DNA from: Serinus canaria
Taxonomy: Eukaryota; Chordata; Aves; Passeriformes; Fringillidae
DNA length: 64,000 nucleotides
Assembly (NCBI RefSeq): GCF_022539315.1
Contig: NC_066313.1
Location: 32,339,059-32,403,058, forward strand
Direction: 5' to 3'
Below the pieces are notes generated by a model that worked only from the letters and a program-made list of their open reading frames with translations, was not told where the DNA came from and searched no databases. The stretch's first letter is position 1; each line of letters begins with the position of its first letter. Made by a program: the position numbers and the translations under genes. Positions 36,791 to 48,522 of this stretch are shown here, one piece after another.

Positions 36791-37443
36791 TCCCAAATGT
36801 TTTTGAACAGGCAAAAATCAGCCACCAGCTTTTCCACCAAAATGCACCTGGCCTGGTTCGTCAGTTTCACATCACTTGAGAACAGGCCAAAGCAATTGTG
36901 GACACATGCCCAAATTGCCAACAACATGCACTCCCTACCGTGAGTACGGGAGCGAACCCAAGGGGATTGAACAGTTGTGAGCTGTGGCAAACAGATGTTA
37001 CACACATACAGTCATTTGGACAGCAGAAATATGTTCATGTTAGTGTAGATACCTTTTCTGGAGCTGTCTATGCTTCTGCCTGCACAGGAAAATCATCTAT
37101 CAGTGTCATAAGCACCTTTTACAGGCTTTTTCTTTCATGGGCATCCCCAAGGAGTTGAAAACTGATAATGGACCTGTTTACAAATCCAAGGAATTCGGGA
37201 GCTTCCTGCAGCAATGGGGAGTAGGACACAAAACTGGCATCCCCTACTCCCCTACAGGTCAAGCCATAGTAGAAAGGACTCACCATGATACCAAAAGAGT
37301 CCTAGACCAGCAACATCAGGTTCTGAAGGTGGAACCTCCCCACATCCGGTTTTCCAGGGCGCTGTTTGCAATCAATTTTCTGAATTGTTCCTTTGACAGC
37401 CTGAATCCACCTATCCTACGCCACTTTGGAGGGAGCAGTCATA
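36791..37443 (+). pseudogene. ERV integrase, truncated
   Basis: Integrase inserts viral DNA into the host genome. The zinc-binding HHCC motif is present: H-x3-H (SHQLFHQ, about 36823-36837) and C-x2-C (CPNC, 36907-36918), 23 residues apart. A stop codon (TGA, 36877-36879) falls between them. The catalytic core has Asp in LWQTDVTH (36994-36996), Asp in KTDNGP (37164-37166) and Glu in IVERTHH (37272-37274), with exactly 35 residues between the last two (DD35E). A frameshift separates the first Asp from the second (about 37110-37137). The text ends at LNPPILRHFGGSSH, where the opposite-strand LTR starts; the C-terminal domain is missing. Confidence 0.92.
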
Positions 37444-37807
37444 TGTTGATGAAAGAAAAGAGTTTTATTCCAGGGTCACAGAGCTCTGAATCTTGGTAAC
37501 AGCTCCAACAGAATACTGACCGCATGGTCTCTGTAACTTTTAAGCCCACAGGGTGGAGGGAGGGAAAGGATAAGTGAGCCACCAACCAGGTGGGAGGGAG
37601 AGGGTCTCAAGGGACAATGACAGCTGGACAGGCCAATGACCCCAGGTCTGAGAAGCATCTTTGGAACTTCTGCCAATCACACGACGCCCTTGCTGGAATG
37701 TGGAGCTTGACGGACATCACTTTGGAAAGGGGGCAAGGGGGAGGGGAAGGAAGAGGTTGGCGCACCTGAAAAGGAACTGGGACAGGATATTGCTTCACAC
37801 CGCAACA
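37444..37807 (-). mobile_element. Solo LTR of a different ERV, inverted relative to the provirus
   Basis: Read on the minus strand, the 364-bp segment starts TGTTGCGGTGTGAAGC and ends CTTTCATCAACA, with matching 5-bp inverted ends (TGTTG...CAACA). A TTAAAA TATA-like core lies at 37537-37543. A consensus AATAAA polyadenylation signal (plus strand TTTATT, 37464-37469) is about 20 bases from the end. These give the LTR its direction. The bases flanking it (GTCATA left, AGGCAG right) do not match, so there is no obvious target duplication. A longer right end at 37822 (CACCTGGCA) would leave GTATA on the right against GTCATA on the left, which is only a near match. It abuts the truncated integrase. 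Confidence 0.8.
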
Positions 37808-38063
37808 AGGCAGCACCTGGCAGTATAGTTACCCTCTCCTGTCCCCTCTGCTCTTACAGCAGCACTGCTGCTCCTGTGGCTCCACAAATAGGCAAGTTAG
37901 TTATAGCCAGGAAAGTATTCATGTTTGCTCCATCAAAATAGGTCTGTGTTATCTCACCTTAGAGTTAAACCCGTGCCAAGGCTGGCACAAGGAAATCAGA
38001 AGAAATATAGGACTGTGTCTGACAATAGAAACAGAATTTTCTGTTTCGCAAAGGGGCAGCTGA
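37803..38063 (+). pseudogene. Unassigned open frame without start codon, downstream of the LTR
   Basis: In the frame ending at TGA 38061-38063 there are 86 sense codons with no ATG. A pyrimidine tract followed by TTACAG at 37854-37859 resembles a splice acceptor. The translation after it is cysteine-bearing (QHCCSCGSTNRQVSYSQE; HVCSIKIGLCYLTLELN; NIGLCLTIETEFSV). Its position after a pol gene would suit an envelope fragment, but I recognise no signal peptide, furin site or fusion peptide, and it could be chance or belong to another element. The first few codons overlap the LTR end. Confidence 0.3.
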
Positions 38064-38535
38064 TTAGGTTAATTGTGCCATGAAACAGAATTCTCAGGGA
38101 GGGAAATTAGTGGTGAAATTTTGTGCAGTAACACTTGTGGTAAAAGCACAGCTTCAGGATGCATTCAGCTTACTTGTGTCACCCAGTTTCCTGACTTCTG
38201 AGAAACGTTTCAGAGTTGGACTTGACTCTATTCATTAAGGTGTAGGGAAGGAGGTTGGCTATTTATTGACTTGAGCAGTTTTTTCCACTGGTGCAAATAG
38301 TCCAGACTACTTTCAGATGTACTCTGAATACAAAATTTCAGGTTTGTAAGATTATCTTCAGATAGCAGTGGTGCAATCTCCCCTTGTGGAGAAGGGGCTG
38401 TGACAAACTAGGAACTTTTAATCTGGCATATCTTCCTAGAAAGATATGGTAAAACACAGGTGGTTTCCAAACACATATGCTGTCCTGGAAACTGCTGAGA
38501 AGAAGAGGACATGATCTTCTCTGCCCACTTTGATG
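38064..38535. other. Non-coding stretch after the retroviral cluster
   Basis: I see no 3' LTR matching 33587-33847 and no envelope transmembrane motif. Nothing else recognised. Confidence 0.5.
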
Positions 38536-38900
38536 AGGTAGAACCATGCAATAGTTCAAATTGGAAGAGACCTTTGAAGGATCTAGTCCAGCCCTTTGTC
38601 AAAGCAGGGCCATCTTAGATCAGGTTTCTGAGGACCTTATTAGCTGGAAATTTTGTAGCTTCTCGGGTCTCCTTTCTGAATATTTGGCTGCTGTCATGTT
38701 GATTGCATTGAAAAGCCATTTCCTGTGGTGCCTGTAGTGCTCTCAGTATTCCTGTCTGAGAGAAGGCTTGGTCCTGCTTCTTCAGACCCTCCAATCTAGT
38801 TGTTGGAGGCAGCTCTAAGAGTCTCATTTAACCTTTTATTTCCAAGGCTGAAAAAACAGAATCTTTCAGTCTGTCCTTGTAAGGCAGCTTGCTTCAGGGA
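38536..38900 (-). repeat. CR1 LINE 3'-end fragment
   Basis: The plus strand begins GAGGTAGAACCATGCAATAG and continues TTGGAAGAGACCTTTGAAGG, TCTAGTCCAGCCCTTTG, then CAGAATCTTTCAGTCTGTCC and TTGTAAGGCAGCTTGC. These are antisense CR1 3'UTR blocks in the right order. It is well diverged, so an older copy. Confidence 0.75.
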
Positions 38901-39988
38901 TCTTAAGAAAACAGCAAGCCAAGCTTCAAACTGTCCTTTGGGCTTCAGGGAAAACCTTCAGTTTTGTTAAAGGTTTCTGACTCACACTGTGCCTCTATAT
39001 TCCCAGAATTAATCAGCAACACTGATTTATACATATTTTTTTAAAAAGTATTAAATTTCATAATTTTTTAAAATGAAATACCCTTTCTTGTCTTTTATGC
39101 TTGTTTCTTTTCTGGCAAGTATTTGAAAAGAAACGCTGTTTTATTTTGGGGTAGAGTAGCAGATACAGCATGCCAGGAAGATGAGTGTTTCTCCTGTTTA
39201 TGCTGTTCAGAAGACCTTGACTGGGAAAGAAATTACTTTCAGTTTCTGTTATTTTTAATTTTTTTATTTTTAATTTCCAAGGAAGGCTTGAGACACTGAC
39301 AAGCAGGTGATGAGACTGCTCAGGCATGTTAGGTCTTTGCCAGCTGTTTCTTGTGCAGCTGCTGTCAGGGCTGGGCTCTGTTCTGACTCAAGTCACAGTG
39401 GAAGATAGTTAAAGTTTTGCTGTTGTTTTCCAGCTTGAAAAATGTTAAAAGGTTTGACCTCATGTGACACATCAGAAATATCAGTGTAACTACTATGTGG
39501 CAATTACAAATAATGCACTTTTGTCCTTCTGAGAACACTTGATAAACCATTCTCTCCAGATTTGTTCATACTGGCTTGAATCCCTCTGGCTAAGAGCATT
39601 TTACCTGCTTCCAGGGCTTGTACATACAAACATTTATTTTCTTGGATCTCTGTTACATCAGCACCCCTTTGTCTATTGTTTACTGTATTTTATGTTCCTT
39701 GGAGATGGAACACATGGTGCTGCAGCAGAGTGGTGGATTGACACCTAATCCACAGCTTAACTGAGAATTTTTGCCACTATTTTCCTTATTATTTGGTGAG
39801 ATAAATATTGTGGATGCTAATTCTGTTTGAACTGGGCACAAGGTAACTGCAAAACCAGTCACTGTCCATCATGTTTTGGGTTTGTTTTAGGTTTTTCAGC
39901 CTTTTAGCTGGAAGCATATGTTTATCTGTGTGTACAGAAAAGTAATGTCTTACTTAAACAAATGAATAATCATTTATGAACTATTAGA
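38901..39988. other. Non-coding stretch
   Basis: No gene or repeat recognised; T-rich around 39025-39090. Confidence 0.55.
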
Positions 39989-40414
39989 GAGCATCCAGAA
40001 AATGGCCATGAGGATGATGAAGGAGAAGGTATATGAAGAGTGGCTGGGGGCACTTGGTCTGTTCAGCCTGGAGGAGCCTGAGGAGAGACTTTATTGCAGT
40101 CAGCAACTTCCTTGTGATGGGAAGAGGAGGGGCAGGCACTGATCTCTTCTCTCTGGTGACCAGTGGCAGGACCCAAAGGAATGGCCTGAAGCTGTGTCAG
40201 GGGAGGTTTAGGTTGGATATTAGGAAAAGCTTCAACCAGAGGGTGCTTGGGCACTGGAACAGGCTCTCCAGGGAAGTGCTCACTGCACCAGCCTGACAGA
40301 GTTCAGGAAGTGAGGGAACATGATGCGGTTCTTAAGACTGTCCTGTGCAGAGCCAGGAGTTGAACTTGATCCTTTTAACTCCCTTCCAGCTCAGGAAATT
40401 CTATGATTCTGTGT
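39989..40414 (+). repeat. CR1 LINE 3' end, well preserved
   Basis: The sense CR1 3' end runs CATCCAGAAAATGGCCATGA, TTGGTCTGTTCAGCCTGGAG, GGAATGGCCTGAAGCTGTGT, GGGGAGGTTTAGGTTGGATA, GGCACTGGAACAGGCTCTCC and AACTCCCTTCCAGCTCAGGA. It ends with AATTCTATGATTCTGTGTG, two units of the CR1 terminal octamer. This looks like one of the least diverged CR1 copies in the window. Confidence 0.93.
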
Positions 40415-42317
40415 GTGATAGGGGCTCTAATGAGTAGAGGTACATTTTAGGTGCACAGCTGAGGCTCTTTGCAGTCATCTCTGGCCATACATGTTCATTT
40501 TGGCATTTGTTGATCCCTTGCTGGAGTTATTTGACTTTATGAGCTACAGGAAAAGTAACTCCCCCACCAAAGTGTATCATTTTCTGCCAAATTAATTAGT
40601 TGAAGTATCAGAAAAATGCCTGACAAGCATGAAAGCTGGTGCAAGGAATGAAGCTGGAAGAGGTGTCTGGTGTGAGTGAAAAGAAGTGTATGGAAAGACA
40701 GGATGGAGGAGCACTATCCACTCCTTTGGGTAGCAGCAAGCTCTCAGGTCAGCTTGAACTCAAACTTTGGCCAAGCAAAACTGGCCTCTCACTTTCCATT
40801 TTGCCAGGTTTCTGCCCTGAACAGGCCAAAAAAATTGATATGTGCATGAAGTTTGCAGATTGACAGAGGCACAAATGACTGACTTTTATTAGTTGTTTTG
40901 TAGCAATATTCCTATATCTTCCCTTTTCCTTAAAAAACCTCTTAAGACACCTTCACACTTCCCCTGCAACCACACCCACAGGCAATACTCTTGCTGTGCA
41001 TTACTGATGTATTATGTAGGATCTTCCCATAGCAAATGTCAGTATTAATATTTGAACAGTGATCCATCATTTCCCTCCAACAAATAAAGCACAAATGATC
41101 TCATTCTGATCTTGCTTGCCCTGGGATAAAGCAGAAGTAATTTCACTGGGTACAAGCATTACACCAGTATAAAATTGCAGTGGTAGATGAAAAACTGGCA
41201 ATGACAGAGAATTAAAACAAAAAAGCACCAGCTCACCCTTTGAATTGTGGAATATTAAATGACTCTATTGTTGACACACAGTTTTTAGCTGATGAGTGTG
41301 CAGCCTTGGTGGCCCCTGCTCCTGTCAGTGTGACACATATTTGAGAGGGTCCTGCTCTGTCTGGATTAGGAATCAGCTGTCAGCAAGGAACGTTTCACAG
41401 CGTGAGAGGTTCCTGGGTGTGATGGTGCGCAAGACAGGCAGCCCTGGGGATTAAGCTGGCTGGTAACAAGCATTTGTATTCACCAGTCTGGTTAACTTCA
41501 GATCAGCCTTCTAACCATTTCCATGGAAACAAGGGAAGTTTTGGTTCACTGTAAGTGGCTTAATTTATTTTCTAACTGTATTAAAAATAGAATACTAAAC
41601 AGACGTAAAACTAACTCTGGAACATACTTTTTATAATATGATTTTAACCAGCCATGACATTTAGGGATTGTTTTTCCATACTTCCTGCCTGTAGTTATGG
41701 GTGAAGCTTTAATTGAGCAGTTGCTCCATGAATCTGCAACATCATGAAGAGAATAAATCAGGAACGGAACTGTGAATAGTTGAGCGTCTTAAATCTTTGG
41801 GTTTGGTAGAAAAAATTAATGCCCTTGTTTGTGTGCTTTCCTGTTTTTTTTTCTATGAGACATGAAACTGGAGAGATAGGAATGTGCTGGGAACTTCTTA
41901 CATATGTATTATTTTACTGGAATGTTATGTGTAAATTTTGATATGCCAGAATAGTCACTTGTCTAGTCAAAGAGAAACATGACATACTGATGTAACATAG
42001 AGAAATGCACCAAAACTGTATTTTCCTCTAACACTGGCATCTTCAAAGTCACCTTCAAAGTCACTATAGAAGGCTATTTGCAAGTAAATTCTTTCCTGGA
42101 TTTCTACAAAAAGTTCATATTTCCATTCAAATTAGAGGTGCATCATGCTGGAAATATTCTCAACATGTAAAACAACAAAGTGAGCGGAATTGCAGGCTGC
42201 CTTATACGAGTGATGTTCTTTCTCAAAGTGACTGTCAGGGTGTATGCACCCATGGGCAAAGTGTATGGATGTCCAGTAAAAGTAATTTTTACTCCTGGGA
42301 TACTGATGATTGGTAAA
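40415..42317. other. Non-coding stretch with a 12-bp tandem duplication
   Basis: No gene or transposon recognised. CTTCAAAGTCAC occurs twice in tandem, perfectly, at 42041-42052 and 42053-42064. Confidence 0.55.
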
Positions 42318-42352
42318 TGTGTGAACTGCTTGAAAAAAAAGCAGTTCACACA
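42318..42352. repeat. Perfect 14-bp hairpin with 7-base loop
   Basis: The left arm TGTGTGAACTGCTT (42318-42331) and right arm AAGCAGTTCACACA (42339-42352) are exact reverse complements around the loop GAAAAAA. A further four pairs (TAAA/TTTA) are possible beyond a one-base bulge. No T run follows that would suggest a Pol III terminator. Function unknown. Confidence 0.85.
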
Positions 42353-45300
42353 GTTTAATTATGCATGAATAGTGATCAGTCTGGAAATCAATTTGGCTGA
42401 CTCACAGTCAAAATTTGGCCTTATTCTCTGAATTTGAATAACTATGAGTTTTTATCTCAAGTTATATTCTAAGAGTAGTCGGAGGCAGCAGGGAAATTGG
42501 CTTTGATGTTTATCTGAGCATTGGAAATGAGTATAGCCTTGCATCTAAAACATCAGGGAGAAGATGTTCCTTCCCTCCATGGTATGGAGCTGACAGTGCT
42601 GTTCATACTAATGTCCGAGTCCTTACTGGGCATTTGTGCATCTGCCAAGGGATAAGGTCACCATTTCCCATATGGGACACAGAGAGAAAGAAATACTTTA
42701 TGGTTTTTCAATGTCACAAAGGCTTTTTGCAGGGAATCAAACTTAAGTTGATCTCAAACTTAACTTTTCACACTTTTCCCATTGCTCATCCCTTTTGTCC
42801 ATGACAGATCAGGTCTGTCTATCAGGTCTACCTCGAGAATCAACAAAATGTCCATACTAAATTCCAGGAATGCTCTGATGATAAACCATAACTAAGAATT
42901 TCTATTTCCATGGAAAAGACAGCCTCACTTATTAAAACATGTTGTAACAGGTGGCTGGGGTTCCAGCTCCTTTCCATACCTCCCTGACCAGGAATGTGTG
43001 CAGCTGACTGGAAGCAGCTGTGTGTGAACTCCACGAGCTGACAGCAGCTCTGTGAGTGGCTTTAATCAATAGTAGCAGTGGTCGGAGAAATGCAAAGAAA
43101 GCGTGGCTGAAATAGTCTCCTCAGTAACTGGAGAATTTGGAGAAAAATCATGTGAATACATTGACAACATGGTAGTATGTTTTAAGGCAGAAAACCTGAG
43201 AAGGCTGGCCTCTGATCCTGCTGACATATGCTTAAAAGTGAGCATGGAGTGTAAGGCTTTCAAATATTGTGAGATTTTGTGTAAACTTTTCTCCAGCTAC
43301 TGGAGTCCAAGAGAATAGCAAAAAAATGTTAAGCTTCATATGAAAAGGAAGGTAGGATGCTTGTTTTTGTGCAAAGAAAAGGTTTGCAATGGGAGTGCAG
43401 TGTAGGAAAAAACCTAAGAAACCAGAAATATGTATTATGAAATGACACTGTGAGTGTCCCCAGATGGTATCTTTCATGTGTTTTAAAAGATACAAACTTA
43501 CAGCCTGAGACCCAAATGTTTTCAATAAAAAATTTTAATAAATTCTTTTCCTCTCTCACCACAAAATATAATTCCTCATTTTTAACCTGTGTTGCTATAG
43601 TGACTTGTTTCTCTGTTAAATCTTCCTTATATCTTTACAAACTGAGGTCCTAAGCCTTCCCTGATAAGTGTGTGGGCTGGAGACAGAATGAAAATGATTT
43701 TCTGCATACTGCAGTCATTTGAGTAGTGTTGCTGAGGTAAAGGAGACAGATTGTAAGCTTTCATTATTAAATTGTATCAGGAGCAAAGCAAGCTGAGGAG
43801 ACACTCTGGGTGGAACAACAGAGCGCTGAAAAGTTATAGTGGTCCTCAAATGGTTTGGAAATAGAGCAACTGGGGAAGGTTTAAAATGTGCGAGTTTTTC
43901 TGTGTCAACAACAGGTGTGAGCAGAACACAAGTCTGTTAGGAGGTAGCTTTGTTCTTGATAATGGATTTTGGAGGCTCTTGTGGTTTCGGTAATATCCAG
44001 ATCTCTCAGACACAGACTGGTATTAAATTGAAATCTGAAGTATTTTAAGCTCCAAGGAAAATGATACTGTCATTTCAAGAAGGATTTTCTTATTCCTAGC
44101 ACAGGCCATGAGGTGACAACAGCAGCATTAGATGTGAGGGCTTTTCCATATGGGCAGCAGGCAAGTTTGTAGTCCATCCAGTGAAGAGAGAGAGCTTAGG
44201 TTAGTTTGACACAGGTGAATGTGCAAACACAGTGGAATGATGAAAAAAGAGCCAAGACTGCCACGGAAGTTCACAAAGAGCAGAGGTGTGTGAAGAGCAG
44301 TTGGGTTTGAAAACTTCCAGCCTGACTCTCTAGGCATCTGTAGCATTTACAGGGCTTTGGTAGGGTCCAGTGGCAGCAGGGGAAGCTGGATGGGGAGATC
44401 TGAGTGATGGTGAGGTCTGCTTGTCCTTGTGCTCTCATGGCTCTGGACAGTGCTGTGGGGTACCATCCACCAGCTCCTTGGAGTCCTTCAAGAAACAGGA
44501 GGTGCTTTATCCAGAGTCTGCACTCTGGTCTCCTGCCAGTCCATTTTTGACCTTTAATCTGAACTTTGTGTTTCCCTTTTTTGTTTTTACCAGTATTAAT
44601 TATTCTTTCTGCTCACAGTTTGTTTTCCATTTAGCCTTCCAAGAAGGACTTGCAGGTTTTTCCCTGTGAGGAAAGTGCCCACCTGATTTGCTAGGCATTT
44701 GTAACCAAGCACAGTGCTGGTTAGTCCTCATTGCAAATGAAATCAGATTATCCACAAATCAATGGAAGACTGAAACATCTCTCTTTTCTAAATCGTGTCT
44801 GGGATTTTGTCTGCTAAAGGAATTAATTTCTGATGGCAATTATTGTTCCACTTAAAAATAATTAGCTTTATCTTCTACTTAGAAAATATAAATTAGGCGG
44901 CTGTCTTTGACTTGATATTCTCAGGAGCACAGGGAAGCTAAGCTCACTTGTATTGAGAAGTTTTCTGATTTATTAGCTTAAAAGCTGCTTCTGTAATCTG
45001 TCTAGGAATGTCTAGGGAAAAATAACAATTTATGCTTTTAGAAAACCCTCTATTTCATTTTCTAACAAAAGCCATCATTTAATTCTAACTGATCATAAGC
45101 ATGAATTTCGCAGGCAGGGATCCCAGTGCTTTATTTCCTTTTTTATTTCATTTAAAAAGGCTTTTTGTTGTTTGCCCCTATTTGCTGTCATCAAGTGGAA
45201 GCACAGCTCTTCCAATTCTCTGCTCCCAGTATGAAACATACTCAATTGTACAGGTCCCTGAGTAGGTAGAAAGTAAGCTATTACAAAAGGTAAAAGTTGT

Positions 45301-48300
45301 GTTCAGGTACTTCGAAGACTTCTATAAAATTTGTTTAAATGTATTGAGACCTTCTTTACAGAGGAGTAACCCCTGGCAAAATTTATTAACCTTTGATATA
45401 AATTTCTCATTTGATTTTTATTCCTCTTCTAAGTTATCAGTTTCTAAATTCAGTGTTTCAATTTGAACCTCTGAAATAGAAATTTGTGGGCAGACTCTTT
45501 GCTGATGCAAACTGACTTGTGTTAGTTCCCAGCATCTGAGAATCTGACTTCTTACATCTTCTATAGATTTTCCCAATAGAGTTATTTTTTTTTTATTCTA
45601 GAACTTTATTTTCAGTTGCATTAGTAACAACTGGCATTAGCTTTATCTTTCTATGAGAGGCAATTGGTAGCTGTGAATGCAGCTGTGAACAAGCAAAATA
45701 TTGTTCACTTCAGCTGAGCTACCTCTGTTTTTAGCATGGCACAGTGTCAGTAGAGAGTCCAAAAAATGATTTAGGTTTAACATTAATGAGATGATGCTGT
45801 GGATTGCTTCACAGCTGAGGGCTTTTCAGACAATATTAGGAAGCTCCTACCTTCCCCACTTGTGTCTGCAAATCCTATAAAGCAAAACAGTCCATCCTTC
45901 TTGCCTCTGAAAATTGGAGTAATGCCAAGAAACAGTGAGCTAAGACAAATCTGACAAATATGGAAAATCTCACTGGCGCTCTGCCCACAGTAACCATTAA
46001 TCCTAATTGTCTCTACTGTCAGGAGTGAATCAACGTCCCTTTAAAAGCTATGACAATACTCAGAAAAATTGTCTTGGGGAGGAAATCAGTCGACAATCCT
46101 TCTTCTTTGCTGTGCCAAATTTTGTATGGTGAATCATATCTGCTAATGCCAGTATTTTTTTGTTTTAGTAGTCCTGCTTAGCTGGAAGCACTTTGAGAGA
46201 GGTAACTGAGTTCTAGCTGTTTCCATGTGCTGTTGGGGGAATATTTTACTAAGGGTCAGGTGTGAGGATGGGTATTGCATCTGGAAATGGACCTTGATGG
46301 CATCACTGACCCTGTTGCTCCTAGAGCCTTTACACCTGGAGTTACTGTGGAGGGGATACAGCCTCACCCAGACTCTGTGCTGAGTTTAAAACCAGTGGTA
46401 TAGAGATGAGAAAAACAAAGTGAAGAACAAAGATGAAAGAGCTGAAGAAATAGGTCAAGTGATCCAGCACCAGTCACTAACTACAGCCCATGAAGTTTTG
46501 CAGAATTTTGCTGTTAGCCTGAGATGGAGCGAAAAATGGAATAAAATGGACAAGGAGAAAGACCAAAGGGTTAGAGAAGATCATGTTTTAGGGGAGCAAT
46601 GAAAACTCAGATGGGGAACATATAATTTAATAAACCTAGCTTTGTAATAATATGTCCAATATAGCACTTGAGGTTTCTTTTTGGAGAAAAGTTCTGCAAC
46701 TGCCAGCTATGCTACAGCATCACAAGAGTAGGTGTTCTGTGTGATGCAGCACCACTGGAGCTGCAGTCTTTAGTGAGGATTTTGGTTTCTCTGACATGAA
46801 GTAGAGCCTGAATCAACTGTTCTGTGGCAGGCTTATCCCTAGCACTGTAGGCTAACCCTGGAGCAATTGAGCCAGAGTGACATTTACCAGGGACAGAAGA
46901 ATTAGCCCCTACAGTCACTCTAGAAATTCAGAACTGAAAGTTTTTAACTTAAAACACATTTTCCCTGTTGTAGTTAGAAGAAGGTAGATGAGTGACTCCT
47001 TCCAGCTGGGGGCCTGGTTTTGTTCAACAGTAGGTTTAAATTAACCTCATTATGAGTGGGAGCTTGATGGCTTTTTTAGTGTAGAGATTTGTCTGTTTAG
47101 TTAAGATGGCTTCTTCTGTTCAACTGCTGCTAATTAGCATCCATCATTAACTGGTCCAGAGCTTGCAGCTCTATTCATTGAAATGATTTTTAATGGGAGG
47201 TGCACCCATTACGGCATTGGGTTAAATGTTAGTTTAATGAGGGTGTGTTCTTTATTCCACTGTAACTGGAGCTCTGTTTGTCTGTTGAAATAGGTAAGAG
47301 TTTCTCTACCTTTTCACTAAATAATTTGCTGAAACTGTGATCCTGAGTATGTTCAATTAACAGAAAGCCCATAAACACTAAAGAAATCCATTAAGGAAGT
47401 GGGAGTAATAGACAAATAGGAGAATAATCTTTCAAATTAAGTTAGGTGTGAGCAAACTATTTAGCTTTTAGAGCTGATTTCTTCTAAAAGGTGCCATTTC
47501 CACAGCTCTAGAAAATGAAATCTTTACCCACTGAGGCAATGCAGTTGCAGAGCAGCAGCACTGCAACTGTGACAGCCTGTGGCTTTGAATGACACCTTGC
47601 AGATTGAACCAGGGAGCTCCAGAGTGGAAAGCAGGGCTGCTGCCACACGAGTAGAAGACATTGCCAGCTTTTCTTGCCCGACTTCATAGTGCAGAAGCAC
47701 TGAATGAAGGAAGATCTCAATGTTCCCCTTGATGAAGATGAGCCTTACCTTGGGGGTGTGCTCCCTGGAGGGGAGGGGAGGGCTGCTATGGCAACTGTCC
47801 AGTAACACTTATCCAACCTCAGGACCATAATCCCAATAATTCTTCTCCATCTGCACACTTCCTAGGAGTTACATAAGTAGGAAATTGTAAGTGCATGAAG
47901 CCAAAAATATGAAAGAATACAGAACAGCTGAAGTGAGAGATTTTGTCTTAAAATAAAATTTTCTCTTCTGATTCTGATTTAGATTTTCTTCAGTCCAACT
48001 GTCATCCCTTCCCTGCCTTCATCAAAGGCTGCAGGAGCTCACACCAAGCCAGGTCTATCTCTCTGTATGTGCCTCTGCCTTCATTGGCATTCAGCTGCTT
48101 TTGATGCCATTGACCATACCTTTTTCCCAGGATGCTCTTCCTCTTTAGGGATTTCAACATCTTTTGAATCAATTTTTTTGTGATCTTGTCTTGTTTGGAA
48201 TCACATTTTTCACATCTTTGTCCCATTTTGAATCACATTTTGTCATCTTCTGACTCTTCTCTGTCTTTCTATGAAAATGCCACAAAGACCTGCCCTTGAT

Positions 48301-48522
48301 TTTTCTTTACTCCTTTTTAACTTGTTTCTAGGTTCTGTTGTCTACAAATACAAATATACATGTATATTACCATGTCTATGTTGATGGGGCACAGACTTGT
48401 CTGGATAATCTAGGACATTTTTATTCTGTCCAAACAGTGGTCAGGTGTTGTTTTTCTGACAGGTCTGACATCTGGAGATCAGTTTTAGCTACCTCTGACA
48501 CACGACTCTCAATAATTGATAG
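42353..48522. other. Long repeat-poor non-coding stretch
   Basis: About 6 kb without a transposon I can recognise and without a credible exon. Frames of 60-99 codons occur on both strands (for example 44370-44669 plus, 46420-46602 plus, 47524-47808 minus), none with a known domain. Confidence 0.5.

Larger units (their letters stand above)
33587..37443 (+). mobile_element. Degenerate class II (alpha/beta-like) endogenous retrovirus
   Basis: One truncated provirus in sense orientation. In order: candidate 5' LTR (33587-33847), short leader, proline-rich gag remnant, capsid remnant, a deletion removing nucleocapsid and most of protease, reverse transcriptase, RNase H and integrase. It stops at 37443, within the C-terminal part of integrase, at an oppositely oriented LTR. 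No 3' LTR of its own is visible. Class II placement rests on the gag-pol layout, the YIDD polymerase box and the integrase text. Pol carries at least five frame changes and one stop, so the copy cannot make its proteins. It is a fossil insertion in the host genome. Confidence 0.9.

Noticed and set aside
33587..37807. The LTR at 37444-37807 as the provirus's own 3' LTR
   Set aside because: It points the opposite way and does not match the candidate 5' LTR in sequence or length.
47524..47808. 94-codon minus frame crossed by a consensus splice donor (AAG|GTAAG, at about 47744-47751)
   Set aside because: A single donor match is common by chance. No acceptor, branch point or recognisable protein goes with it.
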